A DNA stretch of 64,000 bases from Rehmannia glutinosa (lineage: Eukaryota > Streptophyta > Magnoliopsida > Lamiales > Orobanchaceae). Position numbers and translations under genes: made by a program. Positions 22,601 to 35,168 of this stretch are shown one piece after another (the stretch's first letter is position 1; the number at the start of each line of letters is the position of its first letter). The notes under the pieces were generated by a model, which did no database searches, was not told where the DNA came from, and saw only the letters and a program-made list of their open reading frames with translations. Location: positions 77,539,262 through 77,603,261 of the forward strand of contig CM071936.1 of NCBI GenBank assembly GCA_016081115.2. Direction: 5' to 3'.

Positions 22601-23811
22601 TTCTTAATTTTATGCTTTAATGTAGAGAGAAAAATCCAAAGATCAATTCTCTATTCGCAAGTGTATAAGCATCGAGAATGTCAACACATATTTATACCGT
22701 CGATTATATTTATTTCAGGAATTTTCTTAAGCCAAAATTGGCCGATTTACATTATGTTATATTTTTGATTCGATTTGGCCCAACACTTGATTGTAAATTT
22801 TTTTGGTAATTTTAAATTCAAAATTTTAGCATCGTTTTAAATTTGGTATCATTAAAATTAATTAATATAATTTGATGACTTATTTTTTGATTACTATATA
22901 TATATTCAATAAAAATTGTAGGTAATATATTTTGGAATTCATTAAAAATGGTAACTTACAAAAAAACATGTATACACAGCAGAATCTCGGCTAATGCTGG
23001 AAAATTTTATAAAATATATTTTACTACTATATCAGCAATTAAATAATTCAGCCGTAATTAAATTTTTTGAATTACATAGATTCGCAATTTTAATTTCCTA
23101 AAATAAAAAACGCCAACTATGGTTTTACTTATAAAGAAACAATCACAACTTACCATAACAATATATAAACGCGTGTAATATCAGAACAACAAACATGACA
23201 TCAGTCAACACGTTTTTAAAGGATTAAATGGAAGTCCAATTTTAGAAATCAACAATGGGCGGGAATTTTTTTGGACTTTTAAAGAAAAAGATTTTATTAA
23301 TTTATACAAATTAATACAACACCAACTTACAACAACACCTTGAAGAGCACCACACTCTTCTTCAACAACAGAGAGAGAGATTAGACAATCTCCCTTTGAA
23401 GATTACCACAATTTGCATTATAACTTTCATATATTGTATATATAGTTTTAGTAGCCGTTGAATGACATCAATATTATACATTGCTTACCTTGTGTGGCAA
23501 ATAAAATTCTGAAAAAAGTCTTTACAATTTTTCACCAAAAAAAAAACAAAAAAAAAAAAAAGGAAAAGAGTTGAATGATTACCCAAATTCAAGATTACAA
23601 TATTTTATTGATAATACAATAGAGTGCAAGAGCAAATCAAAAAGGTTAGACTCAAGAAATGAAAGTGAATATGCTAGATTAAATTTTGACAACAAGAAAT
23701 CTTGATAATGTAAGAACAAATGTATTTTGGTGTATCTTGTTGTGTTGTAGTTTTCTCTCTTCTTGATGTTGCTTCAATTCTTCCTCAAAATTTATAGAAG
23801 ATGTCTACCCA
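22601..23811. other. Non-coding interval, no gene recognised
   Basis: AT-rich DNA with a poly-A-like stretch near 23537-23563. A segment around 23275-23420 has a 3'-UTR-like look on the minus strand but no linked coding sequence. 23580-23811 may be part of a further LTR but has no partner here. Confidence 0.4.
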
Positions 23812-24284
23812 AGCCCATTATAGGATCCCTCTTATGGGGACATGAATTCTTATGTCCAAAAATTTTGAAGAAAAGAGGTATGAAATCAATACCACAATTT
23901 TGGGCTTGATCTCGAGCCCTTCATTTTCCGCTTTATAACCCTTATCCCCGAAACCCTAATCTTAAATGAGAAAACACATTTTTCTCTCTCATCTCTCTCG
24001 AACTCTCCGTGTTCTTTCTCTCTCTTGTTCTTCGATCTCGATCTCAAGATCTCCAACTCCGGTTGTGCCTAAGTGATTCGAATTGTGGGATACACAGATC
24101 TAAGTGTTATTGTGTTAGTCCACCACTCCGGCCGACGTACTTAACCGTTCTTTGTGAGGTTAGGGTTTACGGGGTTTGAGTGTTGGTTGATCTAGGGTTT
24201 CTAGGTTCTTCTTGTTTGAGAGGTTTTTCGTGGCGTGGCTTTTGTTTTCATCAACTTTGAGTTGATGCCCTTTGTGACCGATTG
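23812..24284 (+). repeat. Partial 5' LTR of the nested copia element
   Basis: Matches the 3' LTR segments 43850-44026 and 47869-48130 across the CACTA insertion point: CAAGCCCATTA, GGATCCCTCTTAT, GCTTTATAACCCTTATCCCC, the TTCTTTCTCTCTCTTGTTC region and TTAACCGTTCTTTGTGAGG. The 5' edge (the TGTTGGTATTTATGG start seen at 43767) is missing. After about 24240 it is overwritten by inverted fragments of a different LTR. Confidence 0.78.
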
Positions 24285-24613
24285 GCCTCAAAACAAAAGT
24301 GTTGTCCAATTTTATATCGAAAATATGATATTTGTTAAATTCTTTCGATTCTTGCAAAAATAGTAAAAATATTTTAATCCGAGTCGGGAGTTATTTGGAC
24401 AACATTTTAGAAACATTGTTTTGGTGTAAAAATACATTAACACAAAATCATCAAAAGTGTTGTCCAATTTATATCGAAAATAAACTTGAAGAAATACTCA
24501 GGAAAATATTAAAACCATTTTAAATCATTTAGGAGTATTTGATTGGTTTGAAAAATATTGTTTTGGTGTAAAAACAAAATCATTAAAATCATGATAAAAC
24601 CATTTATCAAACA
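24285..24613 (-). repeat. Inverted fragments of the 62.7-kb-type copia LTR
   Basis: Two consecutive minus-strand pieces (about 24285-24450 and 24451-24613) match the first 190 bp of the LTR at 62724-63645. They share AAAAGTGTTGTCCAATTT, the ACATTGTTTTGGT phrase and ATCATGA. The second piece ends at CATTTATCAAACA, the reverse complement of the LTR start. This shows an earlier insertion of that family into the copia 5' LTR/leader, now reduced and duplicated. Confidence 0.7.
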
Positions 24614-24957
24614 AGTTTTAGGGAAACCCTAAGCATCAAGCCTCTTGACCCTAGTGCCACGAGCGTAGTGGAATCCTGAGGTGCGAAAGGAATCCACCAT
24701 AGTGCTGTTATTTCATTTCTGTTGATATCTTGGTTGCTTTTGGACTCTGTGTGGTCCATTGTTGCTTTCTGTTTAGACTCCGTGTGGTCCTTACTTGCTT
24801 ACTGCTTTCATTTTATTATTGCCCTTAAAGGACTCTGTGTGGTCCACTGGTGTTGCTTCTGCTGATTTGTTCCTTGTGATCTTGGTGTACTTCTTGTGTA
24901 CTTTGTGAATTACCCTTGTCTTTTCTTTATGATATATTCTTGTTTATATCTGTGATA
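24614..24957 (+). other. Copia leader with GGACTCTGTGTGGTCC repeats
   Basis: Untranslated region upstream of gag. GACTCTGTGTGGTCCA-type phrases occur three times (near 24741, 24777 and 24829). No clean tRNA-primer site could be identified after the partial LTR. Position 24958 is the gag ATG. Confidence 0.5.
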
Positions 24958-26328
24958 ATGACTGGTGTTTCTGGCTATCACATGGAACCCTTCAATGGGA
25001 AAACTGATTTTTCTATTTGGCAACAAAAAATGAAGGGTATTTTGATTCAACAAAAATGTTTTAAAGCTGTTGAGCAAATATACACTGATAAAGATACTGT
25101 TGAAATCAAAGATGAACTTGATGAGTTTGCTTATTAATCTATTATCCTAAATCTTTCTGATTCTGTTTTAAGAAAAGTTGGCAAGTTGTCAAGTGGCAAG
25201 GATTTGTGGAACAAATTGGAAGAACTCTTTAGTGAAACTTCACTACCTTCCAAACTCTTTCTACTTGAAAAGTTTTTTAGATTCAAACTTTATTTGACAA
25301 AGGATATGGATGAAAACCTTGATGTTTTTACAAAATTGATACAAGATGTCAAGTTGACTGGTGATAAAAACATTGATGATTATACTCCTATTGTCTTGCT
25401 GAATGCTATTCCTGATACCTATGCTGATGTGAAATCTGCCATTAAGTATGGTAGAGATTCTATTACCCTTGATACTGTGATTAATGGCCTTAAGAGTAAG
25501 GAATTAGATCTGAAAATATCCAAGGGGAATGAACAAGGGTCAGGGAAAGTGATGCATGTTAGGGGTAGAAATCAAAACAAGAGGAATGGGAATAACAATA
25601 ATAATAAGTCAGGTAGAAAGAGAAGCAAAAGCAGAGGTAGGTCTAATTCTATACCTAGGAATAACAGGAAATGTTATAATTGTGGTGAGCAAGGTCATTA
25701 CATCAAAGAGTGTACTAAACCCAGGAATAACCAGAACAATAATCAAAACAATAACCAGAACAACAAAAACCAAGCCAATGACTCTGTGAACTTGACTACT
25801 TCTAATGATCATATGGGTGATGTGTTTATGGTGCATGAGTTGCCTGATTCTGTGAATTCTATGCCTTCAAATGATTTCAGTGATTATGAATGGCTAATTG
25901 ACTCTGAATGCACATTCCATATGACACCTTTTAAACATCTGTTTAATACTTATGCTTCAGTGCAAAGTGGATCTGTTTCCATGGGTAATGATAAAAAGTG
26001 TCAAGTACTTGGTGTTGGTACTGTGTGTTTAAAACTTGATACTGGTTATGGTTTGACTTTTAATGATGTGAGACATGTTCATGAATTATCCAATAACATA
26101 ATTTCCTATGCTATGCTTGAACATGATGGCTATGAGGGAAGATGGGGGAAGAGTGTTATGAAACTCATGAGGGGTTCTATGATAATTGCTAAAGCTGAAA
26201 AGAAAAGAAATCTTTATGTTTTACATGCTAAACATGATTCTTATGTGCATAATTCTGTGAATGCTGTTGCTAATCCTGTGTCAAATGACTTGACTGATTT
26301 ATGGCATAAAAGACTTGTGGCATATTAG
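24958..26328 (+). pseudogene. Ty1/copia gag and protease
   Basis: Structural gag and aspartic protease of the nested copia element. The ATG at 24958 gives MTGVSGYHMEPFNGKTDFSI, the usual copia gag opening. A TAA at 25135 breaks the frame, which then continues as LSDSVLRKVGKLSSGKDLW. The zinc knuckle CYNCGEQGHYIKEC lies near 25674. The protease region reads WLIDSECTFHMTP (about 25892), where the family has DSGC/DSGA, so the catalytic triad is altered. The integrase zinc domain starts with LWHKRL near 26300, and the frame is lost at 26320. It is followed by integrase in other frames. Confidence 0.9.
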
Positions 26329-27799
26329 CTCTAAAGGGCTTGATATTCTACAGAATAAAGGTTGTTTTGGTAAAAATAAACTTGATGCTTTGTCTTTCTG
26401 TAAATCATGTGTGTATGGTAAACATCAAAGGGTTATGTTCCCCTCCCCTACTAATCCTAAATCATCTGCTACCTCTGAAATACTTGAATACTTGCATGCT
26501 GATGTTTGGGGTCCCTCTTCTGTGCCTACTCATGGTGATTATTCCAGGAAGGTTTTGGGTGTTTTTAATGAAGAATAAATCTGATGTTTTTGATAAGTTT
26601 AAAACCTGAAAAATTCTTATTGAAAACCAAACTGGCAAAAGGATTAAAGTTTTGAGAACTGATAATGGCCTGAAATTTTGCAATTAATTAGTGGATAATC
26701 TGTGTGATGAATATGGTATAAAAAGGCACAAGTCGGTTTCTATTCACCTCAAAAAATGGTGTTCTTTGAGAGGAAGAATAGAACACTTTTAGAAAGAGTG
26801 AGGAGCATGCTTGCTACCTCAGGACTTTCTAAAAGATTTTGGGGAGAAGCTGTAGTTACAGCCACCTATTTGATAAATAGGTCCCCCTCAGTCCCCTTGG
26901 AAGGGAAATACCCTGAAGAGGTGTGGACTGGGAAAATAAGTTGGAAGGGAACACATAAGAGCTGTAGTTTGTACATCAAAAGACTGATAAATTAGAACTA
27001 AGGTCTATAAAATGTGTTTTTCTTGGCTACCCTGAAGGGGTTAAAGGCTATAGACTTTGCAACAGAGGAGAACCTGGTTTTAAAACTATGATTAGCAAGG
27101 ATGTTTTATTCAATGAACTTGAATTCCCTTGCCTTGTGCATCCTCCCCCTCAAACTGTTTCTAAAAATGATAATACTCCAAATGAGGTGGAGCTTTCTAA
27201 TGTGTCTCATAATATTGCTGTACCTGCTGATTCTCAAATCAATGATGCTTTGCTTGACAATGTGAATGATAATGATGTGCATATTGATGATGATACTCAA
27301 CATGATAATATGCATGATGTGCATAATGACTTTCCTGATGTCAACACTGAAAATGAACCTGTTGATGATATTCATGATGATCTGAATGATTATGTGTTAA
27401 CTAGGGATAAAACTAGGAGGCATGTTAGAATCCCAAACAAATTTGCTGACTTTCACATGACATCCTATGTGTTTTCTGTGTTTGAATCTATTGATGGTTC
27501 TGAGCCTAAAACCTTCTCTGAAGCTATGAAATCTGCTGAATCTGCTAAATGGCTGAGTGCAATGCATGATGAAATGACTTCTCTGCATGTTAATAACACA
27601 TGAATTCTTGTTCCTAAACCTCCTAATTGCTCTGTGGTTGATTGTAAATGGTTATACAAGGTTAAACAAGAATCTGAGGGTGTTAGATTTAAAGCTAGAT
27701 TAGTTGCTAAGGGTTTTACTCAGAAGGAAGGGATTGATTACACGTAAATTTTTTTTGTTTTGTTAAATTTGTCACTGTGAGAATTATGCTTGCTCTTGT
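26329..27799 (+). pseudogene. Ty1/copia integrase and RT start (duplication copy 2 from 26886)
   Basis: Integrase zinc region with CKSCVYGKHQRV, core start ILEYLHADVWGPSSVPT, then DYSRKV, KVLRTDNGLKFCN and, at 26756-26995, ERVRSMLATSGLSKRFWGEA and ATYLINRSPS. The RT N-terminus follows at 27088-27603 with the same acidic linker as copy 1. A TGA at 27601 replaces a Trp codon kept in copy 1, and the APVVKF motif is deleted near 27745. The gene is then split at CTTGT (27795-27799) by a 14.4-kb nested insertion and resumes at 42227. Confidence 0.88.
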
Positions 27800-28173
27800 T
27801 GTCATAACCTGAAACTTTGTATATTGATTATCCTAATTGAAACATTCATAAAGATAATTACATGCAATCTTGACATTTTATATTGACATTTTAATGCATG
27901 CAAAATAAAGATATTTCTGATATTAGGTTAATTACATTAAGTAGAGAAATATATACATTACCTGATATATAGATAGTTGGATATTAAGTCTAAGATAAAT
28001 TATAATAATATATTGTTTTATGTATATTGTTAAAAATAAAAGGTTCTAATCTATATATATATATATAGTAAATAGTACATATATCTAATATGTGTGCATG
28101 TCAGTATAACATAACTAAGGATAATCTTACAAATAGATTTAACTAATGAGTTTATTAGCATTTGAGACACGTA

Positions 28174-28215
<42 letters not shown>

Positions 28216-28244
28216 TGTGCAGCGTGGCAGCAAGTAACGCGTGA

Positions 28245-31200
28245 TGTGGTGATTTTTTTTTCTTTTTTTTTCCAAAACATTAGTTTTTTATTATCAATCA
28301 AAAGCAACATACAAACAAAAGCCAGCAAGCATAAAAAGCCATCTTGGTTACATCAGTTAATCCAAGATGGGAATTGGGAATCCCAACAATTCAAAAAGCC
28401 ATTAGAGGCCAATACAGCAAGTTTATCACACACCCCCCTACATTGAGTCTCATCAAACAAGAAAATGCAGCCTTCAAATAAATGTGAAAGGAGATAAATG
28501 TCCTTAGCTATATCACCATTCGATGACCGCAAACGAGAGCTTTTGATTGACTTCAAAGATATCTCTTCCACATTGATCAGAACGCACTCGCTCCACTTAT
28601 TCTTGTATGCCATCGTTGACCCTCTCTAATTGCAAGCAAGGATGCTCCCACTGGATCCATACAACCATCCCTAGAAGCATTCCAAGCTTTTATAACTTGT
28701 CCATTTTCCTCTCTAGCCACACAGCCCCAAGTCACATAAAGAGGATGACTCAAATTAGCACTGACAAAAATTAGAATCTGTCCTACCACATTGGAATCAC
28801 TCTTATCTCCCATGGTTCTTTTTCCCCTCTCCAACCCAGCTATATTTTTGAGACTAGATCTACTATAACCAAAAGAGAATTCTTTCCACTCTGCAACAAC
28901 AAGTTCGATTGTATCTCTTACCGGCAAGATCACTTCTTCGAATTTCCAGAGATTTCTCGTTTTCCACAACCACCAAAGAATGTAGACTGTCAGACTGATT
29001 CTATCTTGAACGCACCCCATTTTTGGAATAGAGCAAATGTACATCCACCAATCTTCAAAGGATTCATTCTCACTCGGATGTTTTGACCATTTAACTGGGG
29101 CCATTTTCCAAACAACCTGAGCTCTTGAGCGGTGAAGAACAAATGCTCCGGTGTTTCAACGTCCAGTCCACACAAGCAACAAATCTCATCCACATTAATA
29201 CCTCTCTTTCTCAATGTGAAGAAGTTGGCGGGGGTGTGATAATACATTTCCATAGGAAATGTTTGAGTTTGTTTTTAATATTCAATTTCCAAGTGGCTGC
29301 CCACATCTTTTTCCTAGCTTTATTGCCATCACTACTTTCTGGGAATCCACTTTGTATCTGTTTAAAAAGTTAAATAGCTTCATAAGCAGACTTAACAGTG
29401 AATTGTCCCTTTGTGTTGTGGTGCCAAACCAGCTTAGGATTTCCTTCACTATGAGAGATAGGTAAATTCAAGATAAGTTCTGCATCTCTCTTAGAAAACC
29501 ATGATAGGACCAATTCCTTGTTCCAATCTTTACCCTCAGTATCCAACAATTCCTTGATCCAAGAAGGCCCATTATCTCCCCTTGAGACAGGATCGGGTAA
29601 AAAAGACGGAAATTTGGGAAGCCACGGGCTGTCCCAAATTCGAAAATTGTGCACACCCGTAACAGAAAATCTAGCTCCCAGCTTAACAACATCCTTAGCT
29701 TTCAACCAACATCTCCACATCCAGGAATCATATGAGTGCTGCTGTGAGGAGAAAAAATCACCTATAGGAAAATATTTACCTTTCATGACTTTGCTCATGA
29801 TCAGTGTTGGTTCTGTTAAGACTCTCCAAATTTGTTTAGCAATAAGAGCCAAATTAAAATCATGGATATCCTTAAAGCCCAAACCACCTTTTTTTTTTCC
29901 ACAGCGAGTTTCTCCCATTTTGCCCAGTGAATTCTGTTGCCCTTCTCATCAGTCGACCCCACCAAAATTTGGATGCAATCTGGCTTAAAGACTTACACAC
30001 ACCAACTGGTAAAAGAAAACAAGACATAATATAAACTGGAAGAGGGAAAAAAACTGCTTTCAATAAGACCTCTTTACCAGCCGGATTAAGGAATTTATTC
30101 TTCCAGTTACAAATCCTATTTTGGGCAACTTCAACAACAAAATTGAAAGTCTCTTACTTAGATCTACCTATAACCATAGGAAACCCAAGATATCTAACGT
30201 TGGCAGCAGTTTGTATTCCGTTAAGAATATTACAGACATTGGTTTTGATATCCATATGAGTATTTTTGCTAAAAAATACGGATGATTTCTCCATATTAAC
30301 GAGCTGACCTGATGCACCACAATACCTCTCAATAATATGCTTAATCACATAGGCTTGTTGAGTAGAGGCTTCACAAAATAATAAAGAATCATCCGCAAAG
30401 AAGAGATGCGTAATTGTTGGGCAATGTTTTCCAATCCTTATACCCTGGAATAACAATTGACTTTGGGATTGTTTAATGAGATTCGAAAAAGCTTCCGAAA
30501 AAATGATAAATAAGTAAGGGGAGAGTGGATCCCCTTGTCTAATCCCTCTAGTCGGAGTAACAAAACCTGTAGGTTGACCCTGTAGATTAAAAGAAAAAAC
30601 AGGCGTGGAGATACAGGAGACGATCCATTGGATGAACACTTTATGAAAACCCATTTTATCCAAAATTGAAGCAAGAAAATTCCACTCGACTCTATCATAG
30701 GCTTTGGCCATATCTAATTTAAGATCCATGTACGATTTTTTTCCAGACCGCAGCCTATTAAGGAAGTGAATACATTCATGGGCAATGATGACATTATCGA
30801 CAATTTGACGCCCTGGAATAAAGGCAGACTGACTCAAGCAGATGCAGTTGCGCAAAAAAGGTTTCATTCTATTTGCTATGATCTTTGAAATCGTTTTATA
30901 AACCACAGAACAAAGACTATTTGGCCTAAAATGATTGATGGAAGTAGGATTTTTAATCTTGGGAATTGGGGAAATTAAAGTATGATTAACACTTTTGAGC
31001 ATTTTGCAAGACGAGAAAAAATTCTTAATAGCTGTACAGAAATCATAGGAAATGATATGCCAAAAATGTTGAAAGAAAGTAGGGGTCATACCATCCAAGC
31101 CCGGGGCTTTCGAGGGATTTAACTCAAAAACAACTTTTTTGATTTCTTCGTCTTCTACAAGTCTGGTCATTTCCCTGTTCATAGAGTCATTGATAGATGT

Positions 31201-31736
31201 AGGAATCCCTTGGAGAATAGTAGAGTCTGAAATAGGTGCAGAGGTTGAGAAAAGCTTCGAATAATAATCTGCGATCTCTTGAGCAATTTCCTCTTTACTG
31301 CAACACACCTCGCCATTAGACTTAACAAGCCTTTCAATGCAATTAATTTTCCTCCTTTGGATCGTACAGGCGTGAAAAAACTTAGTATTTTTATCCCCTT
31401 CCTTTAACCATTGATTTCTAGCTTTTTGGGACCAAAAACCTTCTTCTTGTTTATAAGCTTGATTGAGTAAGAATTTCATGGAAGACCATTCTTGCCAATT
31501 TCTATTGCCTCCTTCATTTTTTAATTCAGACATCTTGTTCTTACAAAAGTCAATCATTTTGGCTGCATTGGAACTTTGGCTTTGCGACCACTTAAGAAGT
31601 GCCACCCTACACTTCTTAATTTTGCTTTGCACTTGGAATAGAGGTGTACCACTCACTGGATAGTTCCACGCTTCGAAAATCACTGATTCGACCCCTTCCA
31701 TCTGAGTCCAATGCTTATTAAAGTAGAATCTTCTTC
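28245..31736 (-). mobile_element. 5'-truncated LINE, duplication copy 2
   Basis: Minus-strand LINE from its A-tail (T-run near 28252-28271) through RNase H, zf-RVT and RT to 31736, where it abuts a truncated LTR. The endonuclease and ORF1 are missing. 28245-30411 is the copy matched by 1361-3772. The zf-RVT part (CCLCGLDVETPEHLFF) is at 29100-29220. Frame breaks occur near 28613 and 29125, and the SINE of copy 1 is absent at 29336-29339. Confidence 0.88.
30154..31701 (-). pseudogene. LINE reverse transcriptase, long open frame
   Basis: A 515-codon frame covering the pre-RT linker and RT. Visible: WLKEGDKNTKFFHACT, ELNPSKAPGLDGMTPTFF, HTLISPIPKIKNP, FIPGRQIVDNVIIAHE, the catalytic Asp in LKLDMAKAYDRVEW, GIRQGDPLSPYLF and HLFFADDSLLFCEA with the Asp pair. 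All core RT motifs look intact. The frame ends at a TAA after GRSK, and the downstream RT connection (ETFNFVVEVAQNR) is in the same frame, so this is one nonsense change. The same stop occurs in copy 1. ORF2 lacks its endonuclease because of the 5' truncation. Confidence 0.88.
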
Positions 31737-31970
31737 TTCAAGATCCACTAATAAGAAAAGTATAAATAGGCCATATCTAAGAAGAGAAAGGGGATAGAAG
31801 ATAGAAGAAGCGCTTGAAAAACAAAACTCTGTAAACAAACCGACCGGAAAATTCCGACTCGACAATATATAAAACAAAAGGCAGAAATAGCCCGTTCAAA
31901 ATACTGGTCCATATTTCCACATGTGACACTTTTCATATATTTTGCTTGTTGGTCGAGAAACACGTCAACA
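31737..31970 (+). repeat. Truncated 5' LTR of the Tat element
   Basis: Matches 40440-40673 along its length and ends in CACGTCAACA. It contains TATAAATAGG at 31761-31770. The primer-binding region following it reads AATTTGCGCTAGAAGGAGGG; I did not assign the tRNA. Confidence 0.9.
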
Positions 31971-32307
31971 AATTTGCGCTAGAAGGAGGGCGAAAAAAGA
32001 GTCTGTTACTGGGCTGGGTCCAAGTTCTCGGTCATTTTCAGAAAATCCAACTGCTGGGTACAAGGCTCGCCAGGATGTGCGAGCCGAGATTGCAGCGCTA
32101 AGGAGTACCTTGACCCATACTCCTTCAGCCATTTGGAACGAGATACAGGGTTTGAATTTGCTGCCGCCAGCTCGGCCTCTAAGGCTTGAGCCGGCCAAGT
32201 TGGATGCGCGACGGTATTGTGCCTATCATAAATCAATAGGCCATGATACCGACGAGTGCCGGATCTTATCAGGGAGATTATGCGCATTATTCAGAAGGGC
32301 AAATTGA
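31971..32307 (+). pseudogene. Tat gag C-terminal remnant
   Basis: Only the end of gag survives: an Arg-rich stretch, then a knuckle-like CAYHKSIGHDTDEC with the C-x2-H... spacing used by Tat gag proteins. The N-terminal several hundred residues expected for gag are deleted, since the open region starts right after the primer-binding site. A frameshift near 32275 joins it to the protease frame (REIMRIIQKGKLRRYV). Gag would form the virus-like particle. Confidence 0.75.
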
Positions 32308-34259
32308 GAAGATATGTCCATGAGCTGCCGCCCCCATCGGCACTTACCCCGGGTGTGAACCCGGAGCGGTTGGTGAATCTGGCTCCCCTACCATTGCCGC
32401 CGAATGAAAATCGAGGTAGGGAGATATTGATGATGTCTGGTGTAAATAGGATCAATACTAATGCGGCTGAGGACAATCGCTCGAATAGAAAAAGAAAAGT
32501 CGATGTCAGGCAAGCTGCCCATGCAGAAATGCAAGTTCGGGTAGCTAAGATCAGAGAGGGCCGACCGACAGGCCGTTTTGTTTTTTCAGATATAGACGCC
32601 GACCAGGTGGTCCATCCACACTCTAACCCCCTGGTCATTACTGCCCCAATCCTGGGTATCCCGGTCCATAGAATTCTGATCGACACGGGGAGTTACTCAT
32701 CGGTGATTTACGTTCGAGCTTTTAGAAGGTTGAACGTGGACGATAGTTATGTTCGTCCATGTAACGACAGTATCCTGGGTTTTGGGGGAGGAAGAATAAT
32801 CCCACTTGGCGAAGTTGACCTGCCCATTCACATGGGGCAGGGGTTGCATAAACGAACTGTTATTACCACATTTAAAATCATCAATGCCGATTCAGAGTAT
32901 AATGCAATCATTGGGAGACCGCTGCTCTATCACTTAAAAGCAGCTGTTTCAGTATTCCATTTTTGTGTAAAATTCCCGACCCCAGATGGAGAAGCCATCC
33001 ATAAGGGAAATCAGAGGGAGTCCAGGGAATGCTCTCTGAAACTCCGACCAGTGGAGATCAATGTGCTGGAACAAGGAGAAGCCAGTGGGATGGTGAAAGA
33101 TTGCCAAAGGGAAGAAAACGAGCCCGAGCAGAGGGCGGATGTTACTTTGGAAGAGAGTCCAGGTAGGCGACCTGGAAAAAAACCGATGGTGGAGCCGGGT
33201 GATGGACCGGCAACTGGAGACGAGCCACCCCTACATAAAAAAGAGGGGCAGAGCAAAAAGAGAAAGCACACGGAGCCCACTGAGCAGGTCAATACAATCG
33301 ACGTTGGGGTCCCTAATGGAGGACGCCAATTACGGATTGGCCACGACCTCCAAGAGCCATTTCGAACAGAGCTGATTGAATTTCTTGGCAACAATCTCGA
33401 TGTCTTTGCATGGACACATTCCGATATGCCAGGATTTGATCCCAAATATGCCTATCACCGGCTCAATATCGACCTGACATTTCGCCCGGTGATCCAGAAG
33501 AGATGCAAGCTCGGCCCCGACAGACAGGTTGCCCTGGAGGCCGAGGTTAATAAATTACTTGACAATCAGTTCATCAGGGAAGCTCTCTATCCCCAATGGG
33601 TGGCCAACCCTGTGCTAGTAAAGAAAAGCAACGGCCAGTGGTGCCTCTGCGTAGATTTCACCGACCTCAACAAAGCATGCCCCAAGGACATCTATCCTTT
33701 GCCCAATATTCACTACATGGTAGACGCCACATCCGGACACGAGTTGATGAGTTTTATGGATGCTTACTCAGGCTACACCCAAATATGAATGCACCCGGAG
33801 GACGAGGAAAATACGTCATTCTTTTCCACTCGCGGTGTCTACTGCTATAAAATGATGCCTTTCGGGTTAAAGAATGCCGGGGCGACCTATCAGAGGTTAG
33901 TCAATAAAATGTTTGAAGAAATGATAGGGCGTACCATGGAGGTCTATGTAGATGATATGCTGGTGAAATCTCTTTATATATCTGATCATTTGAATGATCT
34001 TAATAAAATGTTTACTATTTTGAGGGAGTACAAGATGATGTTAAACCCAAAAAAATGTACCTTTGGGGTCGGCTCGGGTAAATTTTTGGGGTATATGGTC
34101 AGTCAACGAGGGATTGAGGCCAACCCAGACAAAATAAAGGTTATTATTGATCTTGAACCACCCAACTTAGTCAAAAGAGTCCAAAGCTTAACAGGGCGGT
34201 TAGCCGCACTTAACCGGGCGCGTCTCTCGGTCCACGGACAAGTGCAAACCATTCTTTGA
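32256..34259 (+). pseudogene. Tat protease and reverse transcriptase
   Basis: The protease region has the catalytic ILIDTGSYSSVIYVRAF (about 32672) and the IIGRPLLYHLKAAVS motif. A long acidic/basic linker precedes RT. RT motifs: VANPVLVKKSNGQWCLCVDF, TDLNKACPKDIYPLPNI, then a TGA at 33786 inside the conserved QIxMHPED motif, then KMMPFGLKNAGATYQRLVNK and VYVDDMLVKS with the catalytic Asp pair. The frame otherwise runs straight through, so this stop is a single lesion, Arg CGA to TGA by family consensus. A frameshift near 34215 ends this frame within RAxLAALNR. Confidence 0.9.
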
Positions 34260-35168
34260 AATTATTAAGAAAAATAAAAGCTTCGAATGGACTGAGCAAG
34301 CCCAAATTGCCTTCGAGTCGCTCAAAACACATTTAGCCTTGATCCCTTTATTACAAAAACCTACCCGAGAGGAAGATTTATATTTATATCTGGCCATCTC
34401 CGAGTACGCTGTTAGCTCAATACTAATCAGATTGGATAACTCGATCCAACATCTTATTTATTATACGAGTCAAGCATTACACGATGCCGAGCTTCGATAT
34501 ACATCTATGGAGAAATTGGCCTATTCATTAGTCATTGTAGCCCGAAAACTCCGTCCATATTTCTTGGAGCATCGAATCGTAGTTCTCACCAACTACCCTT
34601 TAAGACAAGTGCTGCACCGACCTGACACCTCTGGTCGGATGATTAAGTGGGCCGTTGAACTCAGCCAGTTTGATATTCTGTATGAGCCCCACACAACAAT
34701 CAAAGGACAAGCACTTGCCGATTTCGTAGCCGAATTCACACCTTCCATCCAGTTAGAGGTATTTGAGGACCAGGAATGGAAGCTGTTTGTCGATGGCTCC
34801 TCTACCGCAGCCAAGCAGGGGGCGGGATCGTGATAAATCACAAGTGATACTGCTCGGCCGTGCGGTTCCAGTTCCAAGCAACCAACAACGAGGCCGAATA
34901 CGAAGCACTCCTAGCAGGATTGGAAATGGCTGCATCGATGGGGCTAAAGAGGCTGTTAGTGCATAGTGACTCGCAGTTGGTCGTCCATCAAATTAATGGC
35001 GAGTACGAGGCAAAAGAACCAAAAATTGCCCGATATTTGGACTTAGTCAAGAAAGAATTATCGCGCTTTAACGCAGAAGTCTTGCATATTCCTCGAACAG
35101 AGAACATGCAGGCAGATGCCTTGGCTCGGTTGGCATCCAGCCGGGGACCGAGGCGATCGCGGATGTAA
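34260..35168 (+). pseudogene. Tat RNase H and second (archaeal-type) RNase H
   Basis: The first RNase H region includes FEWTEQAQIAFESLKTHLA, YLAISEYAVSSILIR, YYTSQALHDAELRYTSMEK and HRIVVLTNYPLRQVLHRPD. The second, typical of Tat elements, begins WKLFVDGSSTAAKQGAG, loses frame near 34830, and resumes as NNEAEYEALLAGLEMAASMG, HSDSQLVVHQINGEYEAKE and ENMQADALARLAS with the acidic residues visible. This domain order (RT-RH-aRNH-INT) is why the element is placed in Tat. The last frame ends with a shift into SRGP. Confidence 0.88.

Noticed and set aside
30154..31701. Active LINE reverse transcriptase gene
   Set aside because: All RT motifs are intact, but the element lacks its endonuclease and ORF1, and the frame has an internal stop shared with the duplicated copy.
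32291..32686. Long minus-strand ORFs opposite the Tat gag-pol
   Set aside because: They overlap clear plus-strand protease and gag motifs and have no motif of their own, unlike the antisense ORF at 37-39.6 kb.
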